Shown here: positions 27,427 through 36,962 of the stretch, one piece after another
Layout of the letters: every line of letters begins with the position of its first letter
Position numbering within the stretch: position 1 is the first letter of the stretch
NCBI RefSeq assembly: GCF_052048135.1
Contig: NZ_JBNAIM010000002.1
Location: forward strand, 186,001-250,000
Source: Pelagibacter sp052048135
Lineage (GTDB): Bacteria > Pseudomonadota > Alphaproteobacteria > Pelagibacterales > Pelagibacteraceae
DNA: 64,000 bases
Direction: 5' to 3'
Translations under genes and position numbers: made by a program
Notes under the pieces: generated by a model
The model's database searches: none
What the model was told of the DNA's origin: nothing
The model's input: only the letters and a program-made list of their open reading frames with translations

Positions 27427-28792
27427 AGATTTTTAATTTATTTTTTAAAATCCATAATATTATTAATGAAGGAATAACCATTAAAGCTGTTAAAATAAAA
27501 AATACTCCCCAATCACCATTGAGCCAATCTACAAGAGCTCCAGAAGAAGATGCAAGAGTAGTTCGACCAGCAGTTCCAATTGATGCTAAAAGAGCATATT
27601 GAGTGGCTGTATATGTTCTGTCAACTAGTAATGAAATAAATGCTACGAATGCAACTGTTGCGAATGCTGCAGCTATGTCATCAAAAATTACCGCAACAGC
27701 AAATAAAAATTCTGATTTATCACTCCATGCCAAGATACTGAATAAGAGATTGGTACTTGCCATTAAAATTCCTGCTAAAAACATAGCCTTTAAAACACCA
27801 GATCTAATTACAAAAAGACCTCCCAAGAGTGTAAATATAACTGTTGTTATCCATCCTAACGTTTTAGAATAAATAGCAATATCAGATTTACTAAAACCTA
27901 TTTCTTTATAAAAAATTATCGACATACGACCCAGAAAAGCTTCACCAACTTTAAATAAAAAAACGAATCCTAAAATTCCAATTGCAATTTTAAATCCATT
28001 TTTTTTGAAAAAACTGATTATGGGTCCACTAATTGTTCCACTTATCCAAGTTAAAGTTTGTGTGAGAATATTTTTTTTATTAAATTTATTTGAAATTATT
28101 CTATCATTTTCTTTTTGAGTCTCTTGTCTAATTGAGTCATTTTTTTCATGAACAAACATCAGACCAATATTCATTAAAATTATTAAAACTCCTAAAATTA
28201 AAAATGTTAGTTGCCAGTAGTTTTCAAATCCTGCTCGTTCAAAAAATTCCGCTGAAAATAAAGATAATACACCACCTAATTTGTATCCACTCCACCACCC
28301 AACTACTGCCATGGCGGCACCTGCTGCCATTGATCTACTTTCATCCTCTCCAATTTGCTCAATCCTTAATGCGTCAACAGTAATATCTTGTGTTGCAGAT
28401 GATATTGCAATTAAAAGACCTACAGAAATGACTAAAGCTAAATTTTCCGATGGATCAATTATACTCCATAAAAAAAGTGAAATTAAGATAAATAACTGCA
28501 TGAGTACAATCCAGCCTCTTCTATGACCAATCTTTTTTGTTAGATAAGGTATTTGAATTCGATCTATAAGGGGGGCCCACAAATAATTAAATGCATAAAC
28601 AGCAAATATAAGACCCGCCCAACCAACAGTAGATCTGCTCAATCCATCTTCCTTCAACCACAAGCTTAGGCTGCTACCAATCAATACCCATGGAAAACCT
28701 GAAATTGCTCCAAGTAATAATATTTTTAACATTCGTTTATCAAAGTAAACTGAGAATGTTTCTGACAAGGATTGTTTTTTTATTTCAATCAT
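27416..28792 (-). CDS. AmpG-like MFS transporter
   Basis: Inner-membrane permease of the major facilitator superfamily, with about 12 hydrophobic segments over 458 residues. It matches the AmpG (anhydromuropeptide) group in its opening GAISGFPWVLIGSSLSLWL, in NYLWAPLIDR and in SSATQDITVDALRIE. AmpG imports GlcNAc-anhydroMurNAc peptides for wall recycling. I chose the ATG two bases after the trkH stop; an in-frame ATG five codons upstream (ending at 28807) would overlap trkH. Substrate is inferred from family resemblance only. Confidence 0.78.
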   Translation of the reverse strand: MIEIKKQSLSETFSVYFDKRMLKILLLGAISGFPWVLIGSSLSLWLKEDGLSRSTVGWAGLIFAVYAFNYLWAPLIDRIQIPYLTKKIGHRRGWIVLMQLFILISLFLWSIIDPSENLALVISVGLLIAISSATQDITVDALRIEQIGEDESRSMAAGAAMAVVGWWSGYKLGGVLSLFSAEFFERAGFENYWQLTFLILGVLIILMNIGLMFVHEKNDSIRQETQKENDRIISNKFNKKNILTQTLTWISGTISGPIISFFKKNGFKIAIGILGFVFLFKVGEAFLGRMSIIFYKEIGFSKSDIAIYSKTLGWITTVIFTLLGGLFVIRSGVLKAMFLAGILMASTNLLFSILAWSDKSEFLFAVAVIFDDIAAAFATVAFVAFISLLVDRTYTATQYALLASIGTAGRTTLASSSGALVDWLNGDWGVFFILTALMVIPSLIILWILKNKLKIYEK

Positions 28793-28794
28793 AA

Positions 28795-30234
28795 TTAGTT
28801 TCTCCAAAATGACGGTAAAAACAATACTAAAATTGCAAACAACTCAAGTCTTCCTAAAATCATACCTAAAGTTAAAATCCATTTTGAAATATCTGGCAGA
28901 GTTGAGAAGTTTCCATTAGGACCAATTATAGAACCAAGACCTGGACCTACATTTGAAATTGAAGTTGCTGCACCAGAGATTGCTGTTACAAAATCAAGTC
29001 CTGAAAGAGATAACAATGCTGTTAATAGAAAAAAAATTACTAAATACATGTAAATAAATGAAATTATTGAAGATATAAATTTATTATCTATAGGATTTTT
29101 ATCATATTTTAATACAAATATACCTTTAGGATAAATTATTTTCTTTAGTTGGTTTATCACAAAAGAATAAAGAATTTGAAAACGAAATATCTTTATTCCA
29201 CATGTTGTTGAACCAGCACACCCACCAATAAACATTAATGCTAAAAATAAAACTAAAGGAAAACTACCCCAATTATCAAATTGCGCATTTACATATCCTG
29301 TACCTGTTAAAATTGAAACAACGTTAAAAGAAATTGTCCTAATGTTAAATGAATTTGAATTATTAAAAGCAAGATATATTGATAAAATTATAATGGATAA
29401 AAATATGATTTTAAAAAAAGTTCTTATTTGACTATCTGAAGTGAAAATAGATCTATTTCCATTTATAAATTTGATATAAATAATAAAAGGTATACTACCT
29501 AAAATTATAAATATCATAGCTGCAGTTTCTATTGCCAAACTATTAAAAAATCCAATTGATTGGTTGTAGTTAGAGAAACCTCCTGTTGCTATAGTTGTCA
29601 TTGAATGAGTCATGCCATCAAAAATATTCATGCCGAATACAATGTAAGTTGTTGCACAAAGAATAGTTAGACCAAAGTAGATATAAATCAATCTTAAAGC
29701 AATTTCTTTTGATTTAGGAAGAATTTTTTCAGAGGAATCGTTATTTGATATTTTAAAAAGTTGCATTCCTCCTACATTCATAATTGGCATTAATGTTATA
29801 GCCATGATGATAATACCTATTCCACCTAGCCATTGAAGAATTGCACGCCAAAGCAATATAGCTTTTGGCATACTTTCTAAATTTGAAATTATAGTTGATC
29901 CAGTTGTTGTAATTCCTGACATACTTTCAAAAAATGCATCTGTAATTGAAAATTCTAAATCAGAAAATACAAAAGGAAGTGAACCAAAAACAGCTATACT
30001 TAACCAAGACAATGCGGTTAATAAAAATGCCTGTTGTAAATTTAGTTTTTTCTCATGATCTAGGTTTGACAAAAAAAATAAGGTACCAAAAATAATCGTT
30101 ACAATTGAAGCCCCAAAAAAAGATGAGTCTATTTCATCATAAATAAATTGTACAATTATTGGAACAAGCATAAAAATACCTAGAATTATTTGAAGAATTC
30201 CTAGAGTAAAAAAAACTGTTTTATAATTAGTCAT
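28795..30234 (-). CDS. trkH: Trk-type potassium uptake protein TrkH
   Basis: Integral membrane K+ channel subunit of the Trk system. The 479-residue protein is highly hydrophobic. It shows the repeated selectivity-filter loops: ESMSGITTTGSTI near residues 105-117, TIATGGFSNYN, LTGTGYVNAQF, and ISNVGPGLGSIIGPN. The partner TrkA is not in the window. It is read divergently from lysK across 88 bases. Confidence 0.93.
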   Translation of the reverse strand: MTNYKTVFFTLGILQIILGIFMLVPIIVQFIYDEIDSSFFGASIVTIIFGTLFFLSNLDHEKKLNLQQAFLLTALSWLSIAVFGSLPFVFSDLEFSITDAFFESMSGITTTGSTIISNLESMPKAILLWRAILQWLGGIGIIIMAITLMPIMNVGGMQLFKISNNDSSEKILPKSKEIALRLIYIYFGLTILCATTYIVFGMNIFDGMTHSMTTIATGGFSNYNQSIGFFNSLAIETAAMIFIILGSIPFIIYIKFINGNRSIFTSDSQIRTFFKIIFLSIIILSIYLAFNNSNSFNIRTISFNVVSILTGTGYVNAQFDNWGSFPLVLFLALMFIGGCAGSTTCGIKIFRFQILYSFVINQLKKIIYPKGIFVLKYDKNPIDNKFISSIISFIYMYLVIFFLLTALLSLSGLDFVTAISGAATSISNVGPGLGSIIGPNGNFSTLPDISKWILTLGMILGRLELFAILVLFLPSFWRN

Positions 30235-30322
30235 TTTGAAAGAACATTATTTTATGGTAAATAAATTTCAACTCTATAAGAATTAAGTAGATCGTTAATT
30301 TTAGATTATATTTGTATTATTC

Positions 30323-31885
30323 ATGATTAAGAAAGAAAATTTAGAAAAAACAAGCTCTTGGCCTTTTGTTGAAGCTAAAAAAATGCTTAGAGAACGAAAA
30401 TCTTTTATAGAAAAAAAAGGTAAAATCATACTTCAGACAGGTTACGGACCCAGTGGACTACCGCACATAGGAACTTTTGGTGAAGTTGCTAGAACATCAA
30501 TGATGGTTAATGCTCTAAAACATTTAACTGATTTACCGACAGAAATTATTACATTTTCAGATGATATGGATGGTCTTAGAAAAGTACCAGATAATGTTCC
30601 TGAAAAAGAATTATTAACAAAAAATTTACATAAGCCTTTAACGCAAGTTCCAGACCCTTTTGGAAAATTTAAAAGTTTTGGAGAGCATAACAATCAAATG
30701 TTAAAAAATTTTTTAAATAAATTTAATTTTAATTATAATTTTAAAAGTTCTACTGAACTTTATAAATCTGGTTTTTTTAATTCAACACTCCAAATAATTT
30801 TAGAAAATTATGACGGAATATTGCAAATTATTTTGCCTACTTTAGGAAAGGAACGTCAAAAAACTTATAGTCCATTTTTACCAATATGTCCTGAGACTGG
30901 GCATGTTTTAGAGATTCCTGTAAAAGAAATAAAAAAAGAAAAATCTACCATAATATTTGATAACAAAGGAAAAGATTTAGAAACTAGTATTTTAGATGGA
31001 CACTGCAAGCTTCAGTGGAAAGTAGACTGGGCAATGAGATGGTTTGCACTTGATGTAGATTTTGAAATGTACGGAAAAGATCTTATTGAGAGTGCAATAT
31101 TATCAACTAGAATTATAAAATTGATAGGAAAAACGAACCCATCAGGTTTTGCTTATGAACTTTTTTTGGATGAAAAAGGTGAAAAAATCTCAAAATCAAA
31201 AGGAAATGGTATTACCATAGAACAATGGTTAGATTATGCGTCTCCTGAAAGTTTATCATTATATATGTATCAAAATCCTAAAAGAGCTAAAAAACTTTAT
31301 AATGAAATAGTTCCTAAAGCTGTTGATGAATACCTAGATTTTATAGAAAAAGCTAAAACGGAAAATGAATTGCAACTATTAATGAATCCAGTATGGCATG
31401 TACATAATAGTAAAGTTCCTAAAGAAAAAATGATAATGAGTTTTTCAATGTTATTAAATCTTGTTGAGACCAGTAATGCAGATACTAAAAAACTTTTATG
31501 GAAATTTGTTAAAAAATATAAAAAAGATATTTCTGAAAAAGATTATCCAATTTTTGATAATCTAGTTGGATATGCAATTAAGTATTTTAATGATGTGATT
31601 AAATCTAAAAAAAAATATAAAACTCCAAATCAAGAAGAAAAAAAAGCATTAGAGGCATTAATAAAAACACTAGAGTCTTGCAATGATAAAATGGCACCAG
31701 AAGATATCCAAACATTGATTTACTCTACAGGAAAAGAGAATGGATATTCTGAAAATCTGAGAGAATGGTTTAAATTAATTTATGAGGTTGTTTTTGGTGT
31801 TGAAAACGGGCCTCGGATGGGTTTTTTTATAAGTTTTTTTGGTGTTAAAGAAACTAAAGATCTTATAATAAATAAGATTAAATAA
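30323..31885 (+). CDS. lysK: Lysyl-tRNA synthetase, class I
   Basis: Charges tRNA-Lys. The 520-residue protein is the class I (Rossmann-fold) form used by archaea, spirochaetes and many alphaproteobacteria. It carries the HIGH motif as PHIGTFGE at 47-54 and the KMSKS motif as KISKSKGN at 288-295. FSDDMDGLRKVPDN is diagnostic of class I LysRS. The stop overlaps the pyrD ATG by one base. Confidence 0.95.
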   Translation: MIKKENLEKTSSWPFVEAKKMLRERKSFIEKKGKIILQTGYGPSGLPHIGTFGEVARTSMMVNALKHLTDLPTEIITFSDDMDGLRKVPDNVPEKELLTKNLHKPLTQVPDPFGKFKSFGEHNNQMLKNFLNKFNFNYNFKSSTELYKSGFFNSTLQIILENYDGILQIILPTLGKERQKTYSPFLPICPETGHVLEIPVKEIKKEKSTIIFDNKGKDLETSILDGHCKLQWKVDWAMRWFALDVDFEMYGKDLIESAILSTRIIKLIGKTNPSGFAYELFLDEKGEKISKSKGNGITIEQWLDYASPESLSLYMYQNPKRAKKLYNEIVPKAVDEYLDFIEKAKTENELQLLMNPVWHVHNSKVPKEKMIMSFSMLLNLVETSNADTKKLLWKFVKKYKKDISEKDYPIFDNLVGYAIKYFNDVIKSKKKYKTPNQEEKKALEALIKTLESCNDKMAPEDIQTLIYSTGKENGYSENLREWFKLIYEVVFGVENGPRMGFFISFFGVKETKDLIINKIK

Positions 31886-32937
31886 TGTTTTCAAATATAA
31901 GATCTTTAATTTTTAAATTAGATCCTGAGACAGCCCATAGTTTAGCAATAAAATCTTTAAAATTTAATTTTGTGCCAAATATTTTAGACAAAGATGAGGA
32001 CAATTCATTTTTTCAAACAAAACTATTTAATAAAAATTTAGATAACCCAATTGGTATGGCAGCAGGATTTGATAAAAATGCTGAGGTATATAATTCTTTA
32101 TTTAGACTTGGTTTTGGTTTTGTGGAGGTTGGAACAGTCACACCTTTAAAACAATATGGTAATCCTAAGCCTAGAGTATTTAGGTTAGTTGAAGATGAAG
32201 CATTAATTAATCGATTAGGATTTAATAACTTAGGTGCAAAAAATATTTTAGATAGGATATTATCAAATCAGAAAATTGGTTTGTTAGGAGTTAATATTGG
32301 CCCAAATAAAGATACAAAAGACAGACTTCAAGATTATGTTGAATGTTTAAGAACTTTTCATAAAGTTGCAGATTATATTACAATAAATATTTCTTCACCT
32401 AATACAGAGGAGTTAAGAAATCTTCATAATCAAAAAAAATTAGATGTTTTATTAAATACAATTAGAGAAGAAAAAAATAAATTGAGTTCAGAAATACCGA
32501 TTGTAGTTAAAGTTTCACCAGATATTAGAAATGAAGAAATAGAAAAAATTTCTGATGTTCTTTTAAGCAATTATATTGATGCAGTTATTATTTCAAATAC
32601 ATCTGACTCAACTAGAGATAAATTAAACGATATTCAGAAACATCAAAAAGGTGGTTTATCTGGTAAACCTATAGAAGATAAATCTACAGATTTAATTAAT
32701 AAATTTTATAATATACTTGGGAATAAGATAAAGATCATAGGAGTTGGAGGGGTAGACTCTGGAATCAGTGCTTATAAAAAAATTTTGGCTGGAGCTAGCT
32801 ATGTTCAGCTTTATACGGGTATGGTTTATAGAGGCCCAAATATTGTTAACATGATTAAAAAGGAGCTAAAAGAATTGTTATTAAAAGATGGTGTTAAAAA
32901 TTTTACTGAAATTATAGGAAAAAAAACAATATCTTAA
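31885..32937 (+). CDS. pyrD: Dihydroorotate dehydrogenase (quinone), class 2
   Basis: Membrane-associated flavoenzyme that oxidises dihydroorotate with quinone in pyrimidine synthesis. The N-terminal helical membrane/quinone segment (DPETAHSLAIKSL) marks class 2. GMAAGFDKNAEV binds FMN near residues 57-68. The catalytic serine is S171 in NISSPNTEELR. GVGGVDSG and the YTGMVYRGP segment complete the phosphate-binding end. The 350 residues are full length. Confidence 0.96.
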   Translation: MFSNIRSLIFKLDPETAHSLAIKSLKFNFVPNILDKDEDNSFFQTKLFNKNLDNPIGMAAGFDKNAEVYNSLFRLGFGFVEVGTVTPLKQYGNPKPRVFRLVEDEALINRLGFNNLGAKNILDRILSNQKIGLLGVNIGPNKDTKDRLQDYVECLRTFHKVADYITINISSPNTEELRNLHNQKKLDVLLNTIREEKNKLSSEIPIVVKVSPDIRNEEIEKISDVLLSNYIDAVIISNTSDSTRDKLNDIQKHQKGGLSGKPIEDKSTDLINKFYNILGNKIKIIGVGGVDSGISAYKKILAGASYVQLYTGMVYRGPNIVNMIKKELKELLLKDGVKNFTEIIGKKTIS

Positions 32938-32948
32938 ATCTTATAAAC

Positions 32949-32977
32949 TTGACGCAATCATTATCGCACCTTATATA
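32949..32977 (+). promoter_or_regulatory. Sigma-70 promoter for rpmB
   Basis: TTGACG (-35, five of six consensus bases) and TATATA (-10) are separated by 17 bases. The -10 box ends 12 bases before the rpmB ATG, implying a very short 5' leader. The site lies in the 52-base gap after pyrD. Confidence 0.65.
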
Positions 32978-32989
32978 GTCGTTGTTATT

Positions 32990-33304
32990 ATGTCAAAAAA
33001 ATGTGAATTAACTGGAAAAATTCCTCTAAAAGGTCATAACGTTAGTCACGCTAACAATAAGACAAAAAGAAGGTTTTTACCAAACCTTAAGAAGGTTAAG
33101 TTTACAAGTGAGCTTTTAAAAAGAAGCTTAAAGCTTACTGTTAGTAATGCAGGAGTAAGATCTGTAGATAAAAAAGGTAGTTTTGATGAGTTCTTAAAAA
33201 CTGTTAAGAATAAAAATTTATCTCCAAGATTAAAAAAATTAAAAAAAAGTTTGCTAATTAAATCTCCTTTTCAAAAAAAAATAGTTCAATCTAAAACTGC
33301 TTAA
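32990..33304 (+). CDS. rpmB: 50S ribosomal protein L28
   Basis: Large-subunit protein bL28. The 104 residues start MSKKCELTGKIPLKGHNVSH and contain NKTKRRFLPNLKKVKF, both characteristic. The C terminus is a lysine-rich extension of the alphaproteobacterial type. One cysteine remains of any zinc site. The stop overlaps the next ATG by one base. Confidence 0.96.
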   Translation: MSKKCELTGKIPLKGHNVSHANNKTKRRFLPNLKKVKFTSELLKRSLKLTVSNAGVRSVDKKGSFDEFLKTVKNKNLSPRLKKLKKSLLIKSPFQKKIVQSKTA

Positions 33305-33852
33305 TGAATAAATCATTTCTCTCTCTCTCATTTCTGATGGGAGTTGTTGTTTTATCTTCAAATTATTTAGTTCAATTTCCTATTAATTATTATGGTTTAA
33401 ATAAAATTTTAACATATGGTGCATTAAGTTATCCTATCGCATTTTTGATAACTGATTTAGCAAATAGATCTTTTGGTAAAATGATTGCTAGAAAAATTGT
33501 ATATTTTGGTTTTTTTTTAGGCGTTAGCTTTACCATTATATTTTCCACAGATTTTGCAGATTATATTTCTATAAGAATTGCAATAGGTTCTGGATCAGCC
33601 TTTTTAGTTGCACAACTTTTAGATGTTCAGATTTTTGATAAATTAAGAAAAAAACAATGGTTTGTAGCACCACTTACTTCATCAATAATTGGTTCAACAA
33701 TAGATACATTTTTATTTTTTTCGATTGCATTTTATGCAACTGATGTACCATGGATTACATTATCATTAGGAGATCTTGGTGTTAAGATTTTAGTAGCATT
33801 GCTAATGCTTATCCCATTTAGATTACTTTTGAAAACATTTAGGCCAATATAA
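33304..33852 (+). CDS. yhhQ: Queuosine precursor transporter (YhhQ/VUT family)
   Basis: Predicted inner-membrane importer of a queuosine precursor such as preQ0 or preQ1. The 182-residue protein has about six hydrophobic segments and the family features FPINYYGLNKILTYGALSYP, LITDLANRSFG and IGSTIDTFLFFSIAF. It overlaps rpmB by one base. The convergent speB ends two bases away. It would supply the base for tRNA queuosine; other queuosine genes are not in this window. Confidence 0.86.
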   Translation: MNKSFLSLSFLMGVVVLSSNYLVQFPINYYGLNKILTYGALSYPIAFLITDLANRSFGKMIARKIVYFGFFLGVSFTIIFSTDFADYISIRIAIGSGSAFLVAQLLDVQIFDKLRKKQWFVAPLTSSIIGSTIDTFLFFSIAFYATDVPWITLSLGDLGVKILVALLMLIPFRLLLKTFRPI

Positions 33853-33854
33853 AT

Positions 33855-34799
33855 TTAGCAAAGAAATTTGTACGATAATATTTTGTAAGCGAGTTTTGCT
33901 ACTAAAAAATTATATGAGTTAAATCCTTGTATTGGCGCTAACTCATTTATATCAGCACCAATAATATTGGAGTTTTTAGAAGCTATTTTTAAAATATTTA
34001 AAGTTTCATCCCATAATAGCCCTCCAGGCTCTGGAGTTCCTGTTGCTGGCATAATGCTTGAGTCAAGACCATCAACATCAAAAGTTAAATATACAGTTTT
34101 ATTTTTGATTAATTTTTGAAATTTTTTTAAATCCCACTTGTTTTTATCTTTTGCCCAAAAAATATTTATTCTGGATTTATTTTTTTTTAAAAATGGGATT
34201 TCACTTTGAGAAATATTTCTAATTCCAAATGAAATTAGTGACACATTTTTATAATCCAAGCATCTTCTTATTGCAGATGCGTGTGAAAACTTTTCACCAT
34301 TATAACTATCTCTTAAATCTGCGTGAGCATCAAAATGTAATAGACATATTTTCTTGTATCTTTTTACAAATGGGACTATACATCCTGGTGTAATTGAATG
34401 CTCTCCCCCAAATGTCATTGGAAAAAGTTTCTTATCTAATATTTCTTTATTTACACTGGCTATTTTTTTTAAGGCTTTCTTAATATTTTTGTCAATCTTG
34501 AATGGTTTTAGAGTTTTTATCCCAATTTTTTTATATGGCTCACAATTTAGTTCTTCATCATACAATTCAACTTGATGTGATGCTTTGATTATTTCTTTAG
34601 GACCATTTTTTGTACCACCACCATAACTTACAGTTTTTTCCAAACCAAAAGGAACTATAATAACTTTTTCCTTGAAATTGAATTTGTTATCAATTCCTAG
34701 AAAACCATTTTTGTTAGAAAGATATTGCAATTTTTTATCCAAAAATTTTTGTAAAGTTTTTTCTATCTCTTTTTTTCCATTCACCCTTGTGATAAGCAT
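33855..34799 (-). CDS. speB: Agmatinase-family ureohydrolase
   Basis: Binuclear manganese hydrolase of the arginase/agmatinase family, expected to release urea from agmatine or a related guanidino compound. Metal ligands are visible in TFGGEHSITPG, HFDAHADLRD and TFDVDGLDSSIMPATGTPEPGG-type segments. The 314 residues are normal length. The ATG chosen overlaps the upstream DHS-like gene by 65 bases. TTG at 34808 or GTG at 34802 are alternatives, and a start near the DHS stop is also possible, since the first ~30 residues are not conserved family sequence. Substrate is not provable from sequence. Confidence 0.85.
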   Translation of the reverse strand: MLITRVNGKKEIEKTLQKFLDKKLQYLSNKNGFLGIDNKFNFKEKVIIVPFGLEKTVSYGGGTKNGPKEIIKASHQVELYDEELNCEPYKKIGIKTLKPFKIDKNIKKALKKIASVNKEILDKKLFPMTFGGEHSITPGCIVPFVKRYKKICLLHFDAHADLRDSYNGEKFSHASAIRRCLDYKNVSLISFGIRNISQSEIPFLKKNKSRINIFWAKDKNKWDLKKFQKLIKNKTVYLTFDVDGLDSSIMPATGTPEPGGLLWDETLNILKIASKNSNIIGADINELAPIQGFNSYNFLVAKLAYKILSYKFLC

Positions 34800-35778
34800 C
34801 ACTAGCAATCAATGGTAATACACTTGTTGCTTCAGCAAAAACCATTTGTTCTTTTGTTACATCAACTTTGCCCCAAGAGCTTGCTTCTTTTAAGGTAGAG
34901 CTACTACAAGCTCCATCTCTTGAGTCTGCAACAGTGATTTGTACAGCATATTTATGCATATCAACTTCTTTACCTAAAAGTTCAGCGCATATTACAGTAT
35001 CTTGAATAAAATTCTTTGGTACACCACCACCAATCATAAAAAGGCCAGAACCTTTTGATCTAATTTTTATTTCAGTTAATTCTCTAAATTCTTTAATTGA
35101 GTCAATTGTAATATGATTTTTAGGATTTTTTTCTTGATGAATAACTAAGCCAAATCCAGCACTCGAGTCAGTAAATGCTGGACAGAATATCGGAACATTA
35201 TTGTCATAAGCTGTTTCAATTAGAGAGTCTTTTTTTACAGAATTTTTTTTCAGATATTTTCCTATTTCTAAGATAAATTCTCTTGAAGTATAACTTCTAG
35301 GCTCTAAGTTATCGGCAATTTCACAGATTTTCTTATCACAGATTTGTAATTGATCTTCATCAATATATGTGTCGTAAATTCTATCAATGTAGTTTTTCCT
35401 AAGTTCAGTGTCATCTTGAAACTGAGATCCTTGATAATGTTTAAATCCTAATGCTTCAAAAAAATCCATGTCAATGATGGATGCACCAGTTGCAACAACA
35501 GCATCTACCATATTATATTTAACAAGATCCTTATAAATATTCATACATCCAGCTGCAGAAGTAGACCCAGCTAAGGTTAAGAAGATGGTACACTCCTTAT
35601 CTTTTAGCATTTCATTATAAATATTTGCAGCATTAGCAGTTTCTCTTGAAACAAAAGACATTTTTTCCATAGATGAAATAATCTTACGAGTGTCAAATGA
35701 TGTTATATCGATGTGTTCAACTGGGTTTTTAAGCAAATCTTTTTTACTATTGTGGCCTAAATTTTTATTTTTTGACAT
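34735..35778 (-). CDS. Deoxyhypusine synthase-like protein (probable homospermidine/spermidine synthase)
   Basis: NAD-dependent aminobutyl-transferring fold. The 347-residue protein has the family's GGGVPKNFIQD segment, SSTLKEASSWGKVD with the lysine equivalent to the enzyme-imine lysine of deoxyhypusine synthase, and TLAGSTSAAG near residue 68. The GGGxxKHH motif of true DHS is GGGVPKNF here, so one histidine is replaced. Bacteria have no eIF5A, so a polyamine acceptor such as putrescine is likely. The start codon overlaps the upstream decarboxylase stop by one base. Confidence 0.85.
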   Translation of the reverse strand: MSKNKNLGHNSKKDLLKNPVEHIDITSFDTRKIISSMEKMSFVSRETANAANIYNEMLKDKECTIFLTLAGSTSAAGCMNIYKDLVKYNMVDAVVATGASIIDMDFFEALGFKHYQGSQFQDDTELRKNYIDRIYDTYIDEDQLQICDKKICEIADNLEPRSYTSREFILEIGKYLKKNSVKKDSLIETAYDNNVPIFCPAFTDSSAGFGLVIHQEKNPKNHITIDSIKEFRELTEIKIRSKGSGLFMIGGGVPKNFIQDTVICAELLGKEVDMHKYAVQITVADSRDGACSSSTLKEASSWGKVDVTKEQMVFAEATSVLPLIASDAYHKGEWKKRDRKNFTKIFG

Positions 35779-36962
35779 TAAGCAACTAAAGTAGCTTTAT
35801 TGATGTCTTTATCATATAAGCTCATGATTGGACTATCTTCTACTTCATAAATTTCATTAGAATAAAAACCATTAAATTGTGTTCTAAAAGTTAGCCCATA
35901 TGACCCAAGTTGACCTAGTTCAATATAATCATTTTCTCTAATATTGTTTGGTAGAAGAAAAGGACCCTTCATATAATCCATGCTATCACAAGTTGGACCA
36001 TAAAAATCAAAGGCTGTTAATTTCTTTGAGATAATTTTGTTTGAATTATCTTTAATCATCTTAGATGGAAAAACAATATTTGGTGTACCCGCATCAAAAA
36101 GCGTTCCATAAGTTCCATCATTAATATAAAGTTTCTGTTTTTTTCTTAAATTTACTCTAACAATTGTTGAACCACTTTCAGCAACCAAAGCTCTACCAGG
36201 TTCACAAATAATTTCAGGTAAATTATCAATCTTTAAATTTTCAAATCCTTTTTTGATTTCATCAAAATAACTATCTAAGGATGGCGGAACTAAATCAGGA
36301 TAAATTGTAGGAAAACCTCCTCCTACATTTATATAATCTGGAATAATTTTTGTTTTTTTTATAATATTTGCAATTTCTGAAATTCCTTTTGCATATGAAA
36401 TTGGATGCATACATTGAGAACCAACATGAAAACTTAAACCAATTTTTTTTGAATGTTGTTTAACTAATCTTAATAATCCAGCAGCCTCAGAATTTAAAGC
36501 ACCAAATTTTTTAGATAAATCAATTTCTGCATGTTCATTAGATACTGCAACTCTTACAAACAATTCTAGATCTTTGGCGTTTCCAGTACTTTCAATAATT
36601 TTAATTAACTCATCTTTTGTGTCTAAAGCAAAAGTCTTAACTCCATATTTGAAATATGCCTCACTAATACTTTCTCTACTTTTAATAGTATGCATAAATG
36701 AACATTTGGCTGTTTGATCAAATTTTTTAACTGATTTAATTTCTTCTATTGAAGCAACATCAAATTGATTTATACCACTTTTTAATAAAGTTCTGATCAC
36801 CTCTGGATGTGGGTTAGTTTTCACAGCGTATAATATTTTTCCAGGAAACTTTTTTTGAAAAAAATTTGACGCAGAAAGAATTGATTTCTTCCTTATACAG
36901 TATACCGGTTTGTCTGGTCTCAGTTGATTTACTAAATCTTCAACTGACTTAAATTTTTGCAT
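35778..36962 (-). CDS. Ornithine/lysine decarboxylase (PLP fold type III)
   Basis: Alanine-racemase-fold decarboxylase that should make putrescine from ornithine, or cadaverine from lysine. The 394-residue protein has the PLP lysine K48 in ILYAVKTNPHPE, HVGSQCM near residue 190, the phosphate-binding GGGFPTIYPD, EPGRALVAE, and the catalytic cysteine in YGPTCDSMDYM. It is too short for biosynthetic arginine decarboxylase (about 630 residues). The ATG is preceded by GGGGGG nine bases upstream, a plausible ribosome binding site. It heads the polyamine operon. Confidence 0.9.
   Translation of the reverse strand: MQKFKSVEDLVNQLRPDKPVYCIRKKSILSASNFFQKKFPGKILYAVKTNPHPEVIRTLLKSGINQFDVASIEEIKSVKKFDQTAKCSFMHTIKSRESISEAYFKYGVKTFALDTKDELIKIIESTGNAKDLELFVRVAVSNEHAEIDLSKKFGALNSEAAGLLRLVKQHSKKIGLSFHVGSQCMHPISYAKGISEIANIIKKTKIIPDYINVGGGFPTIYPDLVPPSLDSYFDEIKKGFENLKIDNLPEIICEPGRALVAESGSTIVRVNLRKKQKLYINDGTYGTLFDAGTPNIVFPSKMIKDNSNKIISKKLTAFDFYGPTCDSMDYMKGPFLLPNNIRENDYIELGQLGSYGLTFRTQFNGFYSNEIYEVEDSPIMSLYDKDINKATLVA

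Noticed and set aside
28132..28526. Two overlapping plus-strand frames of about 80 codons
   Set aside because: Both are antisense to the conserved AmpG-like transporter and have no motif or ribosome binding site.
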